From assembly GCA_029260455.1 (NCBI GenBank), contig JAJDDF010000011.1, positions 315,130 through 379,129 of the forward strand: a stretch of 64,000 bases of DNA, in the 5' to 3' direction. The translations under genes and the position numbers were made by a program. The notes beneath the pieces are model-generated. The model was given only the letters and a program-made list of their open reading frames with translations. It was not told the origin of the DNA and ran no database searches. Numbering within the stretch: position 1 is the first letter of the stretch; the number at the start of each line of letters is the position of its first letter. This document shows, piece after piece, positions 46,392-54,792 of the stretch. The DNA comes from Phycisphaerales bacterium. Lineage in GTDB: Bacteria; Planctomycetota; Phycisphaerae; Phycisphaerales; UBA1924.

Positions 46392-48863
46392 TCATTTAAT
46401 GAACAGCTCCACATCCAGTTCAACTGTCATCGGGTTGAAACACACGCTTTCGGAACACACCTGATAGGTCAGTGCGATGCGCGGCCTCCCGGTGATTGCT
46501 TCGTCAGTTCGGCTCACCACGATCGCACCTTCAATGGCACCCTGATACACCTGCAATGGCGGGAAATCATCGCCAATCAGCGGCCCTTCGAAGTCCTTGC
46601 CCTTTGGGAATGCAAGCTCAAGTGTGTAGCCGGTGCCGCCGACGAGAGAAACGGTCAACGGCTGCATGCCAAGTTCTTCAAGCTTTGGATCAATTCTGGC
46701 AGCGTTGATATGAAACTGTACGTCTTCAATTTCAATGCGAATCGGCAAACGCGCTGCGCCGGTCTTGGGCACCGCGATGCGCTCTACCGCCGCATGAATT
46801 GCAACAGGTGAATCCACAGGCTTTGTGATGGGTTCAGCGCCGAGTTTGTCAGGCAGTGAACCATCGTGCTCGAGCAGGCGATGCAAGGCGCGCACAGAAT
46901 TCACACATGCCATCGGATTCGCTTCGATTTCCTTGCTGATGGCACCAAGGCAGGCGATTGCATATTCGAGATGCTGCCGCTCACCTGAAAGCTCAAAGAG
47001 ATCGATATGCGCATTGATCCAGATCGAAATCGCAGAAGGCACGGCCCCATCGCGCGTGCTGCGCTGGCGCACAAGCAGGTCACTTTGTCCGGGCAGCGTG
47101 TCATACATCATCGCCTGAAGCGGACCATCGCCAAATCTGGTTTTTGCTTCATTTGAAAGGGCAACGGCCTGTGCGCGCCATGCCGATTGTTGATCGTTGA
47201 ATGTCGTCGCCGCGATATCGAGCGCCACGAGCGCATGGACCATAAAGGCATAATCTTCGAAGAACGCCGGGATTGTGCCAACCGAATCCCCCCGGCTTGT
47301 GCGCAGGAGACCACCATCATCGGCGCGCATCGTCGACAATATCGAGCGAGCTGCCTGCGCTGCGGCGTCATAATACCGGCGCTCAAGTGTCGCGCCCGCA
47401 GTATTGGCAAGCCCTGCGATCATCAACGCATTCCACGACACAATCACTTTGTCATCCAAGCCCGGCTGCTTGCGCGTCATGCGCTCTGTGAGCATCACTT
47501 TGCGCACGTGCGTTAGCTGTTCATCAAACGCACTGCGGTCCATACTCAGCTCCGCCATCAGCGCATCATGACGCTGAGGCATATTCAAAATAATGCGCCT
47601 CGGTTCTTCTGGATGATGCGGATCCTGAAAATTTGGGCCGCCTGCCATGCCAAGCACGCGCAACACAAAGGCAGCATCGTCCTTGGTCAGCGCCTCGCGT
47701 TCAACAAGCACATCAAGGTCGCTTGCTTGCCACAGATAATTCAAGCCTTCTTTGGAATCGACTTCCGCATCCTGCGCCGAAGTAAACCGCCCATCGGCAA
47801 GCGTCATTTCGCGCAGCACATAATTACAAATATCCTTCGCGATTCGCGCATCAAACTCATCCTTGTTCTTTCGATAATTCTTCGCGTACAGCGTTGCAAG
47901 CTGCCCGTTGTCGTAAAGCATTTTTTCAAAGTGAGGCACCAACCACTCTGCATCAGTCGAATACCGATGAAACCCGCCGCCCACCTGGTCGTACACGCCG
48001 CCCAGCGCCATGGCATCGAGTGTCTTGCGCACAGCATCTGTTGCTTTCTCACGTTGCGCTTCGGGCTCGATCTGATCCATCACTTCAAGCAGCAGCATCG
48101 GATACACCGGCTGCGGGAATTTCGGTGCATCACCAAACCCACCATGGGTCGCATCATGCATGCGAAGGAGCCCATCGACCGCCATGCCCACAGTTCGCCC
48201 ATCAAGACGCACAGATTCCGAGTCCGCAGTCAGGTGTTCGCGCACCGCCTGTGTCACACGATCCGCTTGCTCAAGGACTTGCGGGTTCTGCGTCTTCCAT
48301 GCCTCACTCAGGTTTTCACACACTTGCGTGAACGATGGCCGACCATATTTGGGCTCGGGCGGGAAATACGTGCCCGCGTAAAATGGTTTCAACCCCGGGT
48401 CGGTGCCATCGGCACTCGGCGGGGTCAGCCACACATTCATCGGCCACCCCCCCGACCCGGTCATCAGCTGCACCGCCGCCATGTAAATGTCATCAACATC
48501 GGGACGCTCTTCGCGATCAACTTTGATGCAGACGAACCGATCGTTCATGATCTTCGCGGTCGTCTCATTCTCGAAGCTCTCGCGCTCCATCACATGACAC
48601 CAGTAGCACGTCGAATACCCCACTGAGACAAGAATCGGCACCTGCCTGCGTTTCGCCTCTGCAAAAGCCTCCGGGCCCCACGGATACCAATTGACCGGAT
48701 TGTGGGCATGTTGGAGCAGGTAGGGGCTCGTTTGCTCAGCGAGGCGATTGGTATGGGCGTGCTCAGCAGTGGCGGGCGTGGTGTGCATGGTGTCGGGCTC
48801 TCCGAAGGCGAGGGGCAAAGTGGCCAGAAGGACGATCGTGGCTGGCAGCAGGTGATGTCTCAT
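46392..48863 (-). CDS. DUF255 thioredoxin-fold protein fused to DsbD-alpha-like domain
   Basis: The 823-residue protein has a signal peptide and then a thioredoxin-like DUF255 domain with the redox motif CYWC at residues 86-89 ('[17 protein letters not shown]'). A six-hairpin glycosidase-like helical domain ('[20 protein letters not shown]') fills residues 200-650. The last 110 residues resemble the N-terminal domain of DsbD, with two Cys in '[16 protein letters not shown]'. The fusion joins a thioredoxin to a domain that normally receives electrons from DsbD. A role in extracytoplasmic thiol chemistry is plausible. The start ATG 48863 is chosen for the signal peptide. Confidence 0.85.
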   Translation of the reverse strand: MRHHLLPATIVLLATLPLAFGEPDTMHTTPATAEHAHTNRLAEQTSPYLLQHAHNPVNWYPWGPEAFAEAKRRQVPILVSVGYSTCYWCHVMERESFENETTAKIMNDRFVCIKVDREERPDVDDIYMAAVQLMTGSGGWPMNVWLTPPSADGTDPGLKPFYAGTYFPPEPKYGRPSFTQVCENLSEAWKTQNPQVLEQADRVTQAVREHLTADSESVRLDGRTVGMAVDGLLRMHDATHGGFGDAPKFPQPVYPMLLLEVMDQIEPEAQREKATDAVRKTLDAMALGGVYDQVGGGFHRYSTDAEWLVPHFEKMLYDNGQLATLYAKNYRKNKDEFDARIAKDICNYVLREMTLADGRFTSAQDAEVDSKEGLNYLWQASDLDVLVEREALTKDDAAFVLRVLGMAGGPNFQDPHHPEEPRRIILNMPQRHDALMAELSMDRSAFDEQLTHVRKVMLTERMTRKQPGLDDKVIVSWNALMIAGLANTAGATLERRYYDAAAQAARSILSTMRADDGGLLRTSRGDSVGTIPAFFEDYAFMVHALVALDIAATTFNDQQSAWRAQAVALSNEAKTRFGDGPLQAMMYDTLPGQSDLLVRQRSTRDGAVPSAISIWINAHIDLFELSGERQHLEYAIACLGAISKEIEANPMACVNSVRALHRLLEHDGSLPDKLGAEPITKPVDSPVAIHAAVERIAVPKTGAARLPIRIEIEDVQFHINAARIDPKLEELGMQPLTVSLVGGTGYTLELAFPKGKDFEGPLIGDDFPPLQVYQGAIEGAIVVSRTDEAITGRPRIALTYQVCSESVCFNPMTVELDVELFIK

Positions 48864-48880
48864 GCAGACACTGTATGGGT

Positions 48881-48909
48881 TTGCCCGCTGCTGGGCCTGC
48901 CGATACACT
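48881..48909 (+). promoter_or_regulatory. Promoter for rpmB
   Basis: TTGCCC (48881-48886), a 17-base spacer and TACACT (48904-48909). A hairpin CCGGTC/GACCGG with loop AATCAA (48934-48951) lies in the leader, 25 bases ahead of the ribosome site, and is followed by TCCTTTG. It could attenuate rpmB. Confidence 0.65.
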
Positions 48910-48980
48910 GTCTGACCCGCCAGATGGCGGCCCCCGGTCAATCAAGACCGGTCCTTTGTTGAGCTTTGCAGGAGCCTGTT

Positions 48981-49253
48981 ATGCCCCGCGTGTGCTATTT
49001 CACTGGCAAGAAGACGACCTTCGGCAACAAGGTTGCCCACTCAGGTGCTGCGATCAAGACCGGCGGCTTCGGTCTCAAGACCTCGGGTGTCTCGCGCCGA
49101 ACCTTCAAGCCCAACATCCAGACCGCAAACGCAGTTGTTGATGGCACCACCAAGCGCATCAAGGTGTCGACATCAGCCATTCGCGATGGTCTTGTCATCA
49201 AGCCCCTCAAGCGCAAGTACGGCTACACGCGCCAGCAAAAGCAGCAGGGCTAA
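48981..49253 (+). CDS. rpmB: 50S ribosomal protein L28
   Basis: The 90-residue protein shows L28 features: 'RVCYFTGKKTTFGNKVAHS' at the start and basic segments such as 'GVSRRTFKPN' and 'KPLKRKYGYTRQQ'. It has Cys5, but the paired zinc cysteines (CxxC) of some L28 are absent. The start is set by AGGAGCC before ATG 48981. It has its own promoter and no rpmG next to it. The DUF255 gene runs divergently. Confidence 0.93.
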   Translation: MPRVCYFTGKKTTFGNKVAHSGAAIKTGGFGLKTSGVSRRTFKPNIQTANAVVDGTTKRIKVSTSAIRDGLVIKPLKRKYGYTRQQKQQG

Positions 49254-49296
49254 GCCGGGCAATCGGCAGTGGGCAATAGGCAATAGGAAAGACTGG

Positions 49297-49322
49297 CTAG
49301 CCCCAAGCGCGAGCGCGGGGGT
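49297..49322 (+). repeat. 26-bp repeat, left copy of inverted pair
   Basis: CTAGCCCCAAGCGCGAGCGC followed by GGGGGT. An exact inverted copy lies at 50250-50275, so the pair encloses the zinc-ribbon gene. Confidence 0.85.
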
Positions 49323-49334
49323 TCTTTTTCATAG

Positions 49335-49356
49335 TGGGGTGGGCGTCTCGCCCGCC
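49335..49356 (+). repeat. Dispersed repeat type F, copy 2
   Basis: A GTGGGGTGGGCGTCTCGCCC box with the same core as the copies at 841 and in moxR. Confidence 0.65.
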
Positions 49357-49427
49357 TTCTTGTCTTGGTGGCACACCCGCCTGTCTCTCTTTCCTGACTC
49401 CCTCCCGTGTGCCATGGTCACCGACGG

Positions 49428-49507
49428 GTGGCCGGGGTTGCTTGCAACCCCGGATTGATCGCATTGCGCATCTTTGCACACCCGGCTTGACCAGCAAGCC
49501 GGGCCAC
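49428..49507 (+). repeat. Dispersed repeat type B, copy 1
   Basis: About 80 bp, bounded by inverted GTGGCC/GGCCAC. It holds two hairpins, CCGGGGTTG-CTTG-CAACCCCGG and CCCGGCTTG-ACCAG-CAAGCCGGG, linked by a GCGCATCTTTGCACA-like spacer. The second copy is at 54681-54758. Confidence 0.75.
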
Positions 49508-49550
49508 CCGAAAGGCGACCACGGCATCCACGCGAGCTAAGATTCACACG

Positions 49551-50015
49551 ATGCCCCGCAAGCCGCCAATCTGGAAACAACTCGGCGTGTCGAAGAAAGA
49601 GGTGCGCGCGTATCAGAAGGTGCTCGCGAAGCGGTTTCGTTGGACTGGCTGGGTGTCGGGACTCGCATGTGGCCTAGTAATGCTGCTGGCTATTCCGATC
49701 TTGTTGATGATCTTGCACCACACGACGGCGATGTCATACCGAGCCGTTGCTGCTGGCCAGATCGATAAATCAGACATGGTCTTTGAGTGGTTGTCATTCG
49801 CCACGGTGGGAGGAATGTCCGTGATCGGCTCTGTGGCCGCCTATTGGCTCCGTGTCTTCCTCGTCAACCGCATCCTCCGCCGTCACATCACAGAGCCTCG
49901 CTGCATCTTCTGCGGCTATGACCTTAAAGGCCACGCGCACATCACCGGCAACTACATCACCTGCCCCGAGTGCGGCAAGGATTCGCCGCGCGTGCATGTG
50001 CCGGTAGAGGAGTAA
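49551..50015 (+). CDS. Two-TM protein with C-terminal zinc ribbon
   Basis: The 154-residue protein has TM helices near residues 32-55 and 80-105. A short zinc ribbon follows with CIFCGYDLKG near residue 118 and 'CPECGKDSP' about 20 residues later (CxxC...CxxC). Small membrane proteins ending in CxxCGYDL ribbons are frequent in planctomycetes and of unknown role. The gene is surrounded by repeats and enclosed by an exact 26-bp inverted repeat. It has no clear ribosome site. Confidence 0.75.
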   Translation: MPRKPPIWKQLGVSKKEVRAYQKVLAKRFRWTGWVSGLACGLVMLLAIPILLMILHHTTAMSYRAVAAGQIDKSDMVFEWLSFATVGGMSVIGSVAAYWLRVFLVNRILRRHITEPRCIFCGYDLKGHAHITGNYITCPECGKDSPRVHVPVEE

Positions 50016-50030
50016 CCTGTGCTTCTTGCT

Positions 50031-50082
50031 CCCTCTCCCCGTGGGAGAGGGTGGCACGCCGAAGGCGTGACGGGTGAGGGGT
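50031..50082 (+). repeat. Dispersed repeat type C, copy 2
   Basis: CCCTCTCCC/GGGAGAGGG, then CACGCCGAAGGCGTG and ACGGGTGAGGGG. The inner arm differs from the first copy by base changes that keep pairing. Confidence 0.8.
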
Positions 50083-50210
50083 TCTCTTGTTCGGGTGTCA
50101 TGGTCTGACAAGTCTGCGAGGAAGGCCATGTGGTGTCTTGCAGATTGAAGAACGTGGCCTGCGTCCGTCGAAGCGGACTTAGACCACGGCACCCGGCACC
50201 AAAGGAAAAA

Positions 50211-50247
50211 CTCTGTGTACTCTGTGTCTCTGTGGTTAATCTTCTTC
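50211..50247 (+). repeat. Dispersed repeat type D, copy 2
   Basis: CTCTGTGTACTCTGTGTCTC followed by TGTGGTTAATCTTCTTC, close to the copy at 1001-1041. It runs straight into the right-hand copy of the 26-bp inverted repeat. Confidence 0.65.
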
Positions 50248-50249
50248 CT

Positions 50250-50275
50250 ACCCCCGCGCTCGCGCTTGGGGCTAG
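50250..50275 (-). repeat. 26-bp repeat, right copy of inverted pair
   Basis: An exact reverse complement of 49297-49322. It ends 3 bases into the coding sequence on the minus strand (gene stop at 50272). Confidence 0.85.
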
Positions 50276-51081
50276 TTCATCCGCTCCAACTCAATCACAC
50301 TGCGCGCTTCGATCGTCCCCTTGAAGGGGCCGCTGTTGGCATCAATCGTTGCCTGCGCCGTCAGCGTGCGCGAGATAAGCCAGCCATCCGCTGCGTTCAA
50401 CACCAATGTGCCCGTCGCTTTGCCCGTGCCCTTTTCAAGGCCCGGCAGAGCTGCAAGATCACTCGGCACATCAAGTGTCGCAGTGCCCGTAAGGGTTTCC
50501 GCTTCCCTGCCCGTTTGCGTTATCGCTTGAATATCACAGGCCAAAATGCCCACGCCCGGCGCACCGCGCTGCTCGCCTGTTGGCATAAATACGCCCTGCA
50601 CCATCGCAATCATCGTGTGCTCTGCAAACACGCGATCAAACACCGGCCCCGCAGCGCCATCGGGCGCGAGTGCTGACAATCCCTCAATACTCACAAGCCG
50701 ACCATCCGTGAGCACGAACATCTCAAGATGCTCATCGATGAGTACCCGAGATGCGTCCGCCCACGCCTCGCGCATCGCATCATTTACGGACGCGCCCGCA
50801 ATTACGCCCGCAGGTGTTGCGTTCACTTCACGCCAGATGAGCCGCACCCGGGCACCTTCATCCGTTACCTCCTGCACGAGCAGGTCAAACTCAGCATCAA
50901 GCGTGACGTTCTCTTCGCGCTCCATCCCCATGCCGAGATTGACGCTCCGCTCGCTTTCAACATGCAGTTGATAGGTGTGCTCATCGCCCGGCCTGAGCTG
51001 CGCGATGTGATTCACATCTGCGCGCGCCAGAGGCGCGAGGGCGAGCACTACAAGTCCGATGGCGATTCGAAGGGTTTTCAT
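50272..51081 (-). CDS. Secreted protein of unknown function (DUF6263-like)
   Basis: The 269-residue protein has a signal peptide ('IAIGLVVLALAPLARA'). It is rich in beta strands: 'LRPGDEHTYQLHVESER', 'EFDLLVQEVTDEGARVRL' and 'GWLISRTLTAQATIDANSGP'. The pattern resembles secreted proteins annotated as DUF6263, with repeated strand units. It is followed by the right copy of the 26-bp repeat. It lies downstream of sucC with a gap of 16 bases, so co-transcription is likely. No function is known. Confidence 0.7.
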   Translation of the reverse strand: MKTLRIAIGLVVLALAPLARADVNHIAQLRPGDEHTYQLHVESERSVNLGMGMEREENVTLDAEFDLLVQEVTDEGARVRLIWREVNATPAGVIAGASVNDAMREAWADASRVLIDEHLEMFVLTDGRLVSIEGLSALAPDGAAGPVFDRVFAEHTMIAMVQGVFMPTGEQRGAPGVGILACDIQAITQTGREAETLTGTATLDVPSDLAALPGLEKGTGKATGTLVLNAADGWLISRTLTAQATIDANSGPFKGTIEARSVIELERMN

Positions 51082-51097
51082 GGCAATACTCTATCCC

Positions 51098-52297
51098 TCA
51101 CGCCACCGCAGCGCACACCTTTTTCGCAGCATCGCCGAGATCATCCGCGGTCTGCATCGTTGGTATCGATGGCTTGGCCGCCTCCAGAATACGCTTGCCT
51201 TCTTCGACATTCGTGCCCTCAAGCCGCACGACCAACGGCACACTGAAGCCCACTTCCTTCGCCGCGTTCGCGACCGCCTGCGCGATGATGTCGCAGCGCA
51301 TGATGCCGCCAAAGATATTCACCATCACACCTTTGACCGCTTTGTCTTCAAGGATGATGCGAAAAGCTTCGGTGACGGCTTCCTCGGTCGCGCCGCCGCC
51401 CACATCGAGGAAGTTCGCGGGCTCACCCCCCGCGTGTTTGATGATGTCCATCGTCGCCATCGCGAGGCCCGCGCCATTGACGAGGCATCCGATGCTGCCA
51501 TCAAGCTGGATGTAGTTCAGGTCAAACTTCTGCGCCCGCATCTCAAGGGGGTTTTCTTCGGTGGCATCGAACATGCCGCTCACCTGCTTCTGACGAAACA
51601 GCGCATTGTCATCAAAGCTGAATTTCGCATCAATTGCGAGCACCTGCCCATCAGGATGCGCATCGGTCGGCGGCGTAACAATGAGCGGATTGATCTCCGC
51701 AAGTGAGCAATCCGTACCAACGAACAACTTCGCAAGCGCCATCATGATCTTCGCAGCCTGCCCCGTCTGCTTGCCCTTGAACCCAAGTTGATACGCAAGC
51801 CGACGCGCCTGATGCCCCTGCATGCCAAGCAAGGGATCAATCTGCTCTTTCAGAATCGCATCAGGGTTGTCATGCGCAACTTGTTCAATCTCGACGCCGC
51901 CTTCACTTGATGCAATCATCACGTTCTTGCAGGTGGCGCGATCGGTCGTGATCGCAAGGTAATACTCCTTGGCAATCTCAACACCTGCCGCGAACAGTAG
52001 CTTCTTGACTTCAAGGCCATCGGCGCCGGTCTGGGGCGACACCATGCGATTGGTAAACATAAATCGCGCTGCGTCTTCCGCTTTCTTAGCAGAGTTCACA
52101 AGCTTCACGAAGCCGGCTTTGCCGCGCCCGCCCGCAAAGACCTGCGCCTTCACGACAACAAGCGTGCCGCCCGCATCTTTGGCAACCTCTTTGTAGGCAC
52201 CCTGCGCCGACTCGATGCTTTCCACAACAACGCCCGCAGGCACGGGTACGCCCGCCTCTTCGAGAAGTTGCCGACCCTGATACTCATGAACCTTCAT
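51098..52297 (-). CDS. sucC: Succinyl-CoA synthetase beta subunit
   Basis: The ATP-grasp subunit of the citrate cycle enzyme that forms succinate and nucleoside triphosphate. The 399-residue protein begins 'MKVHEYQGRQLLEEAGVPVP'. It has 'KAQVFAGGRGKAGFVKL' with the glycine-rich loop, Mg ligands in 'EINPLIVTPP', 'GAGLAMATMD', and 'VNIFGGIMRCD' near the CoA-linked phosphohistidine site. The ATG at 52297 follows GGAGG. The alpha subunit gene sucD is not adjacent, which is unusual. Confidence 0.95.
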   Translation of the reverse strand: MKVHEYQGRQLLEEAGVPVPAGVVVESIESAQGAYKEVAKDAGGTLVVVKAQVFAGGRGKAGFVKLVNSAKKAEDAARFMFTNRMVSPQTGADGLEVKKLLFAAGVEIAKEYYLAITTDRATCKNVMIASSEGGVEIEQVAHDNPDAILKEQIDPLLGMQGHQARRLAYQLGFKGKQTGQAAKIMMALAKLFVGTDCSLAEINPLIVTPPTDAHPDGQVLAIDAKFSFDDNALFRQKQVSGMFDATEENPLEMRAQKFDLNYIQLDGSIGCLVNGAGLAMATMDIIKHAGGEPANFLDVGGGATEEAVTEAFRIILEDKAVKGVMVNIFGGIMRCDIIAQAVANAAKEVGFSVPLVVRLEGTNVEEGKRILEAAKPSIPTMQTADDLGDAAKKVCAAVA

Positions 52298-52399
52298 AAT
52301 CACGCCTCCGTGGTGTTGAGGCGCATGGTACAGCACACGCGCCGGGCATTCGCCTGTTGCACGCTCATCTCAGAAATCAAAAAGGGGGTATCGCGACGA

Positions 52400-52546
52400 C
52401 TACTTGTCCGCGACATTCAGCGTCCGACCCAGACGGCGCTTGCGGTTCATCATCTTGCGGCCATTCCTCGTCCGCATACGGGCGCGGAAGCCAATGGAGC
52501 GCTTTCTCTTGCGACGGCTGTTTCTCTTGCAATAGGGCAGTGACAT
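52400..52546 (-). CDS. rpmH: 50S ribosomal protein L34
   Basis: This 48-codon gene encodes a very basic protein with the L34 core 'RKRKRSIGFRARMRTRNGRK' followed by MMNRKRRLGRT and NVADK. In the other frames the same stretch is open but nonsensical. The ATG at 52546 has GAGG upstream. In most bacteria rpmH is followed by rnpA; here the next gene downstream is sucC, about 100 bases on. It is too short for many gene callers and easily missed. Confidence 0.9.
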   Translation of the reverse strand: MSLPYCKRNSRRKRKRSIGFRARMRTRNGRKMMNRKRRLGRTLNVADK

Positions 52547-52693
52547 AGCGCTCGCCTCGGTCGTTGGGTCGTCTCAATGCTCATCCGGCGGGGCCCATCG
52601 CCCATCGCCGATCACTTCCCCCGGAAGGGGTCGAGAAGGATAGCGAAATTCCCAGATTCCTGCCAGTTCCGCCCCCCTCCATCCCCTGGCTCG

Positions 52694-52718
52694 GTGGGAC
52701 GGGCGTCCCGACCTGTCT
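52694..52718 (+). repeat. Dispersed repeat type F, copy 3
   Basis: A GTGGGACGGGCGTCCCGACC box, then TGTCTC. This is the same core with a perfect GGGACGGGCGTCCC palindrome-like arm. Confidence 0.6.
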
Positions 52719-52750
52719 CTCTTTCCCTCTCCATTGCTCACCCCGCCCCC

Positions 52751-52778
52751 TTGACAGCCCGATTATCATCTCTGTACT
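52751..52778 (+). promoter_or_regulatory. Promoter for rnc
   Basis: TTGACA (52751-52756), a 16-base spacer and TGTACT (52773-52778). The start of rnc lies 187 bases further on, leaving a long leader. Confidence 0.55.
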
Positions 52779-52964
52779 GGGTGATCGATCGGCCATCGTG
52801 GCCGACGGGGCTCGGACGTCGTACGCGGCGAGCGAATTGGCCGTCTTGTCTCCCCCATTGTGGGAGGCGATTCTCAAGACGACCCCTTGGCCCACGCGTT
52901 CGGCTGACACTTGGTCAGTCTAGGGCGGTCCACCATTTGGCGGCTCACCCGCGTAAGGGCACAT

Positions 52965-53708
52965 ATGGTCATCGAAGATGATGTCTTTGACGGCGCTGAG
53001 AAAGCGCTTGGGTACACCTTCAAGGATCGCACGCTTCTCGCCAAGGCGCTCACGCACGCATCCATCGCCGATGCGCGACTTGATTCCAATGAACGCCTTG
53101 AATTTCTGGGCGATGCCGTGCTCGGCTTTGTCGTGTGCGAAGCGCTCTACAAAAGATTTGATGATCTGCTTGAAGGCGACCTCACCAAAATCAAATCCGC
53201 AGTCGTTTCGCGCAGGCAATGCGCCCGCATCGCACGAATGCTTGAGCTTGACAAGTTTCTTGTCCTCGGCAAAGGCATGCGCGCGCGGGCGCAACTGCCT
53301 GGCTCACTCTCAGCAGCGGTCTATGAATCCGTGATCGGCGCGATCTTCCTCGATGGCGGCATTCGCGCAGCGCGCACCTTCATCATGAAGCACATGGCAG
53401 AGCACATCGAAGCTGCGGCATCATCCGGGCATCAGCACAATTTCAAGAGTGTGCTGCAACAACACGCCCAGACTGAAAATGAACCTGCGCCCGAATACAT
53501 CATGCTCGATGAACAGGGCCCCGACCATGCCAAGGCTTTTCAGGTGTGTGTGCAAATGGGCGGCCGCCGATACGAACCGTGCTGGAGCGCCTCAAAAAAA
53601 CAGGCCGAACAGGACGCTGCCCTCATTGCCCTGCGCAGCCTCGGACTCATTCAGGAAGACAACAACGGCCGCGTGCTGTATGTGCCGGAGGGGGAAGGCA
53701 GCGAGTAG
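52965..53708 (+). CDS. rnc: Ribonuclease III
   Basis: It cuts double-stranded RNA in rRNA and mRNA processing. The 247-residue protein has the catalytic signature 'ERLEFLGDAVLGFVVCEALY' and the second Mg site in 'YESVIGAIFLDGG'. A C-terminal double-stranded RNA-binding domain carries 'HNFKSVLQQHAQ', 'PDHAKAFQVCVQMGG' and 'SKKQAEQDAALIAL'. The ATG at 52965 follows AAGGG. The 187-base leader may be a self-cleavage site, since RNase III often trims its own leader, but this is inference. Confidence 0.96.
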   Translation: MVIEDDVFDGAEKALGYTFKDRTLLAKALTHASIADARLDSNERLEFLGDAVLGFVVCEALYKRFDDLLEGDLTKIKSAVVSRRQCARIARMLELDKFLVLGKGMRARAQLPGSLSAAVYESVIGAIFLDGGIRAARTFIMKHMAEHIEAAASSGHQHNFKSVLQQHAQTENEPAPEYIMLDEQGPDHAKAFQVCVQMGGRRYEPCWSASKKQAEQDAALIALRSLGLIQEDNNGRVLYVPEGEGSE

Positions 53709-53737
53709 GTGCTGCACCGAAGCACAAAGGATAAAAG

Positions 53738-54079
53738 ATGGCAAAGAATGCACAGGCCAGTGAGTACATTGATGGCCTTGTCGATGATGCCCGGAAACTA
53801 GCAATAAAGCTGAGAGCAATGATCTTCGCTGCAGCGCCCAAGGCCACGGAGGTCTTCAAGTGGTCGCGCCCGTGCTACGAACTCGACTCGCCATTCTGCT
53901 ACATCGTGGCGAACAAGAAACACATCAACATCGGCTTCAATGAGGGTGCAAGCCTTGATGATCCTCAAGGGCTTTTGGAGGGCACGGGGAAATCGATGCG
54001 GCATGTCAAGATCGACCTGGCCAGCGGCACAATTCCTCCGGGCGTTAAGGTGCTGATCGAAAACGCGGCACAGGTGTAA
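53738..54079 (+). CDS. DUF1801 protein
   Basis: The 113-residue soluble protein has the YdhG/DUF1801 plan: 'ASEYIDGLVDDARKLAIKLR' at the N-terminus, 'WSRPCYELDSPFCYI', 'KHINIGFNEGASLDDPQGL' and a C-terminal 'RHVKIDLAS'. The family has a beta-rich core of unknown biochemical function. It starts 29 bases after rnc. No ligand residues are evident. Confidence 0.85.
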   Translation: MAKNAQASEYIDGLVDDARKLAIKLRAMIFAAAPKATEVFKWSRPCYELDSPFCYIVANKKHINIGFNEGASLDDPQGLLEGTGKSMRHVKIDLASGTIPPGVKVLIENAAQV

Positions 54080-54160
54080 TCGCCCGGCTTTGCTCCCTCG
54101 CTCGGCGGCGATATGAGATCGCACTCATCCTGTAGACTCGAGACAACCAAGGAGCCTTCG

Positions 54161-54664
54161 ATGAAGATAAGAGCAATCATTGCCCTCGTGGGTCTGTCAG
54201 CAGTTGTTTTAGGCTGCCAATCTCAACATACCCAGCACGACGCGACTGGCTCCGCGTATACAGATATAACTGAGGTTCTCCTGTCCCGCGAAGCCCAATG
54301 GACGGAGTCTATGCGCACGCATGATTACAATGCGCTCAACGATATTCTCGCGCCTGAGTATCGTCTCACCTTTGTTCCTCTCCTTGGACTGCCGGGCAAG
54401 CCCGAGGTCACCCGCGAGACTTGGCTCGCCAACCTCGACAGCATGACCTTTGGTCCCGTCGAGATGCACGATCAGACGGTCACCATGCATGGCCCCACCG
54501 TTGCGGTCGTTACGATGCACATGAGGCTCCATGACTGGAAATGGAATGGTCAAACCCGTCCGCCCAACTACAACCTTACAGATGTGTGGGTGCTGCGCGA
54601 CCAAGGTTGGCAAGTTGTGAACCGTATCAGCGACCCGCTCGATCCACCGCCGGGCGATGAGTGA
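54161..54664 (+). CDS. NTF2/SnoaL-like lipoprotein
   Basis: The 167-residue protein has a signal peptide with lipobox 'VVLGCQ' at about residue 19. A DUF4440/SnoaL-like domain follows: 'VLLSREAQWTESMRTHDYNA' is the first helix, and 'YRLTFV', 'VAVVTMHMRL' and 'LTDVWVLRDQGWQVVNR' form the sheet. Such cone-shaped folds bind small molecules or act in enzymes. The ribosome site AAGGAG is strong. Type B and type C repeats follow the stop. Confidence 0.83.
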   Translation: MKIRAIIALVGLSAVVLGCQSQHTQHDATGSAYTDITEVLLSREAQWTESMRTHDYNALNDILAPEYRLTFVPLLGLPGKPEVTRETWLANLDSMTFGPVEMHDQTVTMHGPTVAVVTMHMRLHDWKWNGQTRPPNYNLTDVWVLRDQGWQVVNRISDPLDPPPGDE

Positions 54665-54680
54665 GGGGCTTCGCCTCTGG

Positions 54681-54758
54681 GTGGCTGGGCTTGCTTTTCA
54701 AGCCCGGTCTGAGCGATGTGCAGTTTTGCAGACCCGGTTTGCAAGCAAGACGGGCCAC
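54681..54758 (+). repeat. Dispersed repeat type B, copy 2
   Basis: GTGGC at the left and GGGCCAC at the right. Hairpins GGGCTTG-CTTTT-CAAGCCC and an imperfect CCCGGTTTG/CAAGACGGG, with a linker GCGATGTGCAGTTTTGCAGA similar to the copy at 49428-49507. Confidence 0.7.
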
Positions 54759-54792
54759 ACGGAGCGACCGTAAGGGAGTGATCTTTTTCTTG

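Larger units (their letters stand above)
49254..49550. repeat. Repeat-filled gap of 297 bases between rpmB and the zinc-ribbon gene
   Basis: The gap holds, in order, GGCAATAGG-type short direct repeats (49257-49289), the left copy of a 26-bp inverted repeat (49297-49322) and a type F box (49335-49356). A type A half palindrome (49413-49430), the type B element (49428-49507) and a final ACCACGG box follow. I see no gene. The ribosome site for the next gene is weak. Confidence 0.65.
52547..52964. other. 418-base region between rpmH and rnc
   Basis: The region contains the rpmH 5' end, a type F repeat (52694-52718), a promoter for rnc (52751-52778) and a leader of about 180 bases with short hairpins (for example CGGCCATCGTGGCCG near 52791). 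A plus-strand open frame at 52564-52923 has no ribosome site and I do not take it as a gene. Confidence 0.6.

Noticed and set aside
47568-48626. 352-codon frame opposite the DUF255 gene
   Set aside because: Antisense to a clear thioredoxin-fold protein; composition is His/Arg-rich and no ribosome site is present.
49297-50275. Insertion sequence bounded by the 26-bp inverted repeat
   Set aside because: No transposase or DDE/serine recombinase motif lies within; the enclosed gene is a zinc-ribbon membrane protein. Retained as a finding, not as a mobile element.
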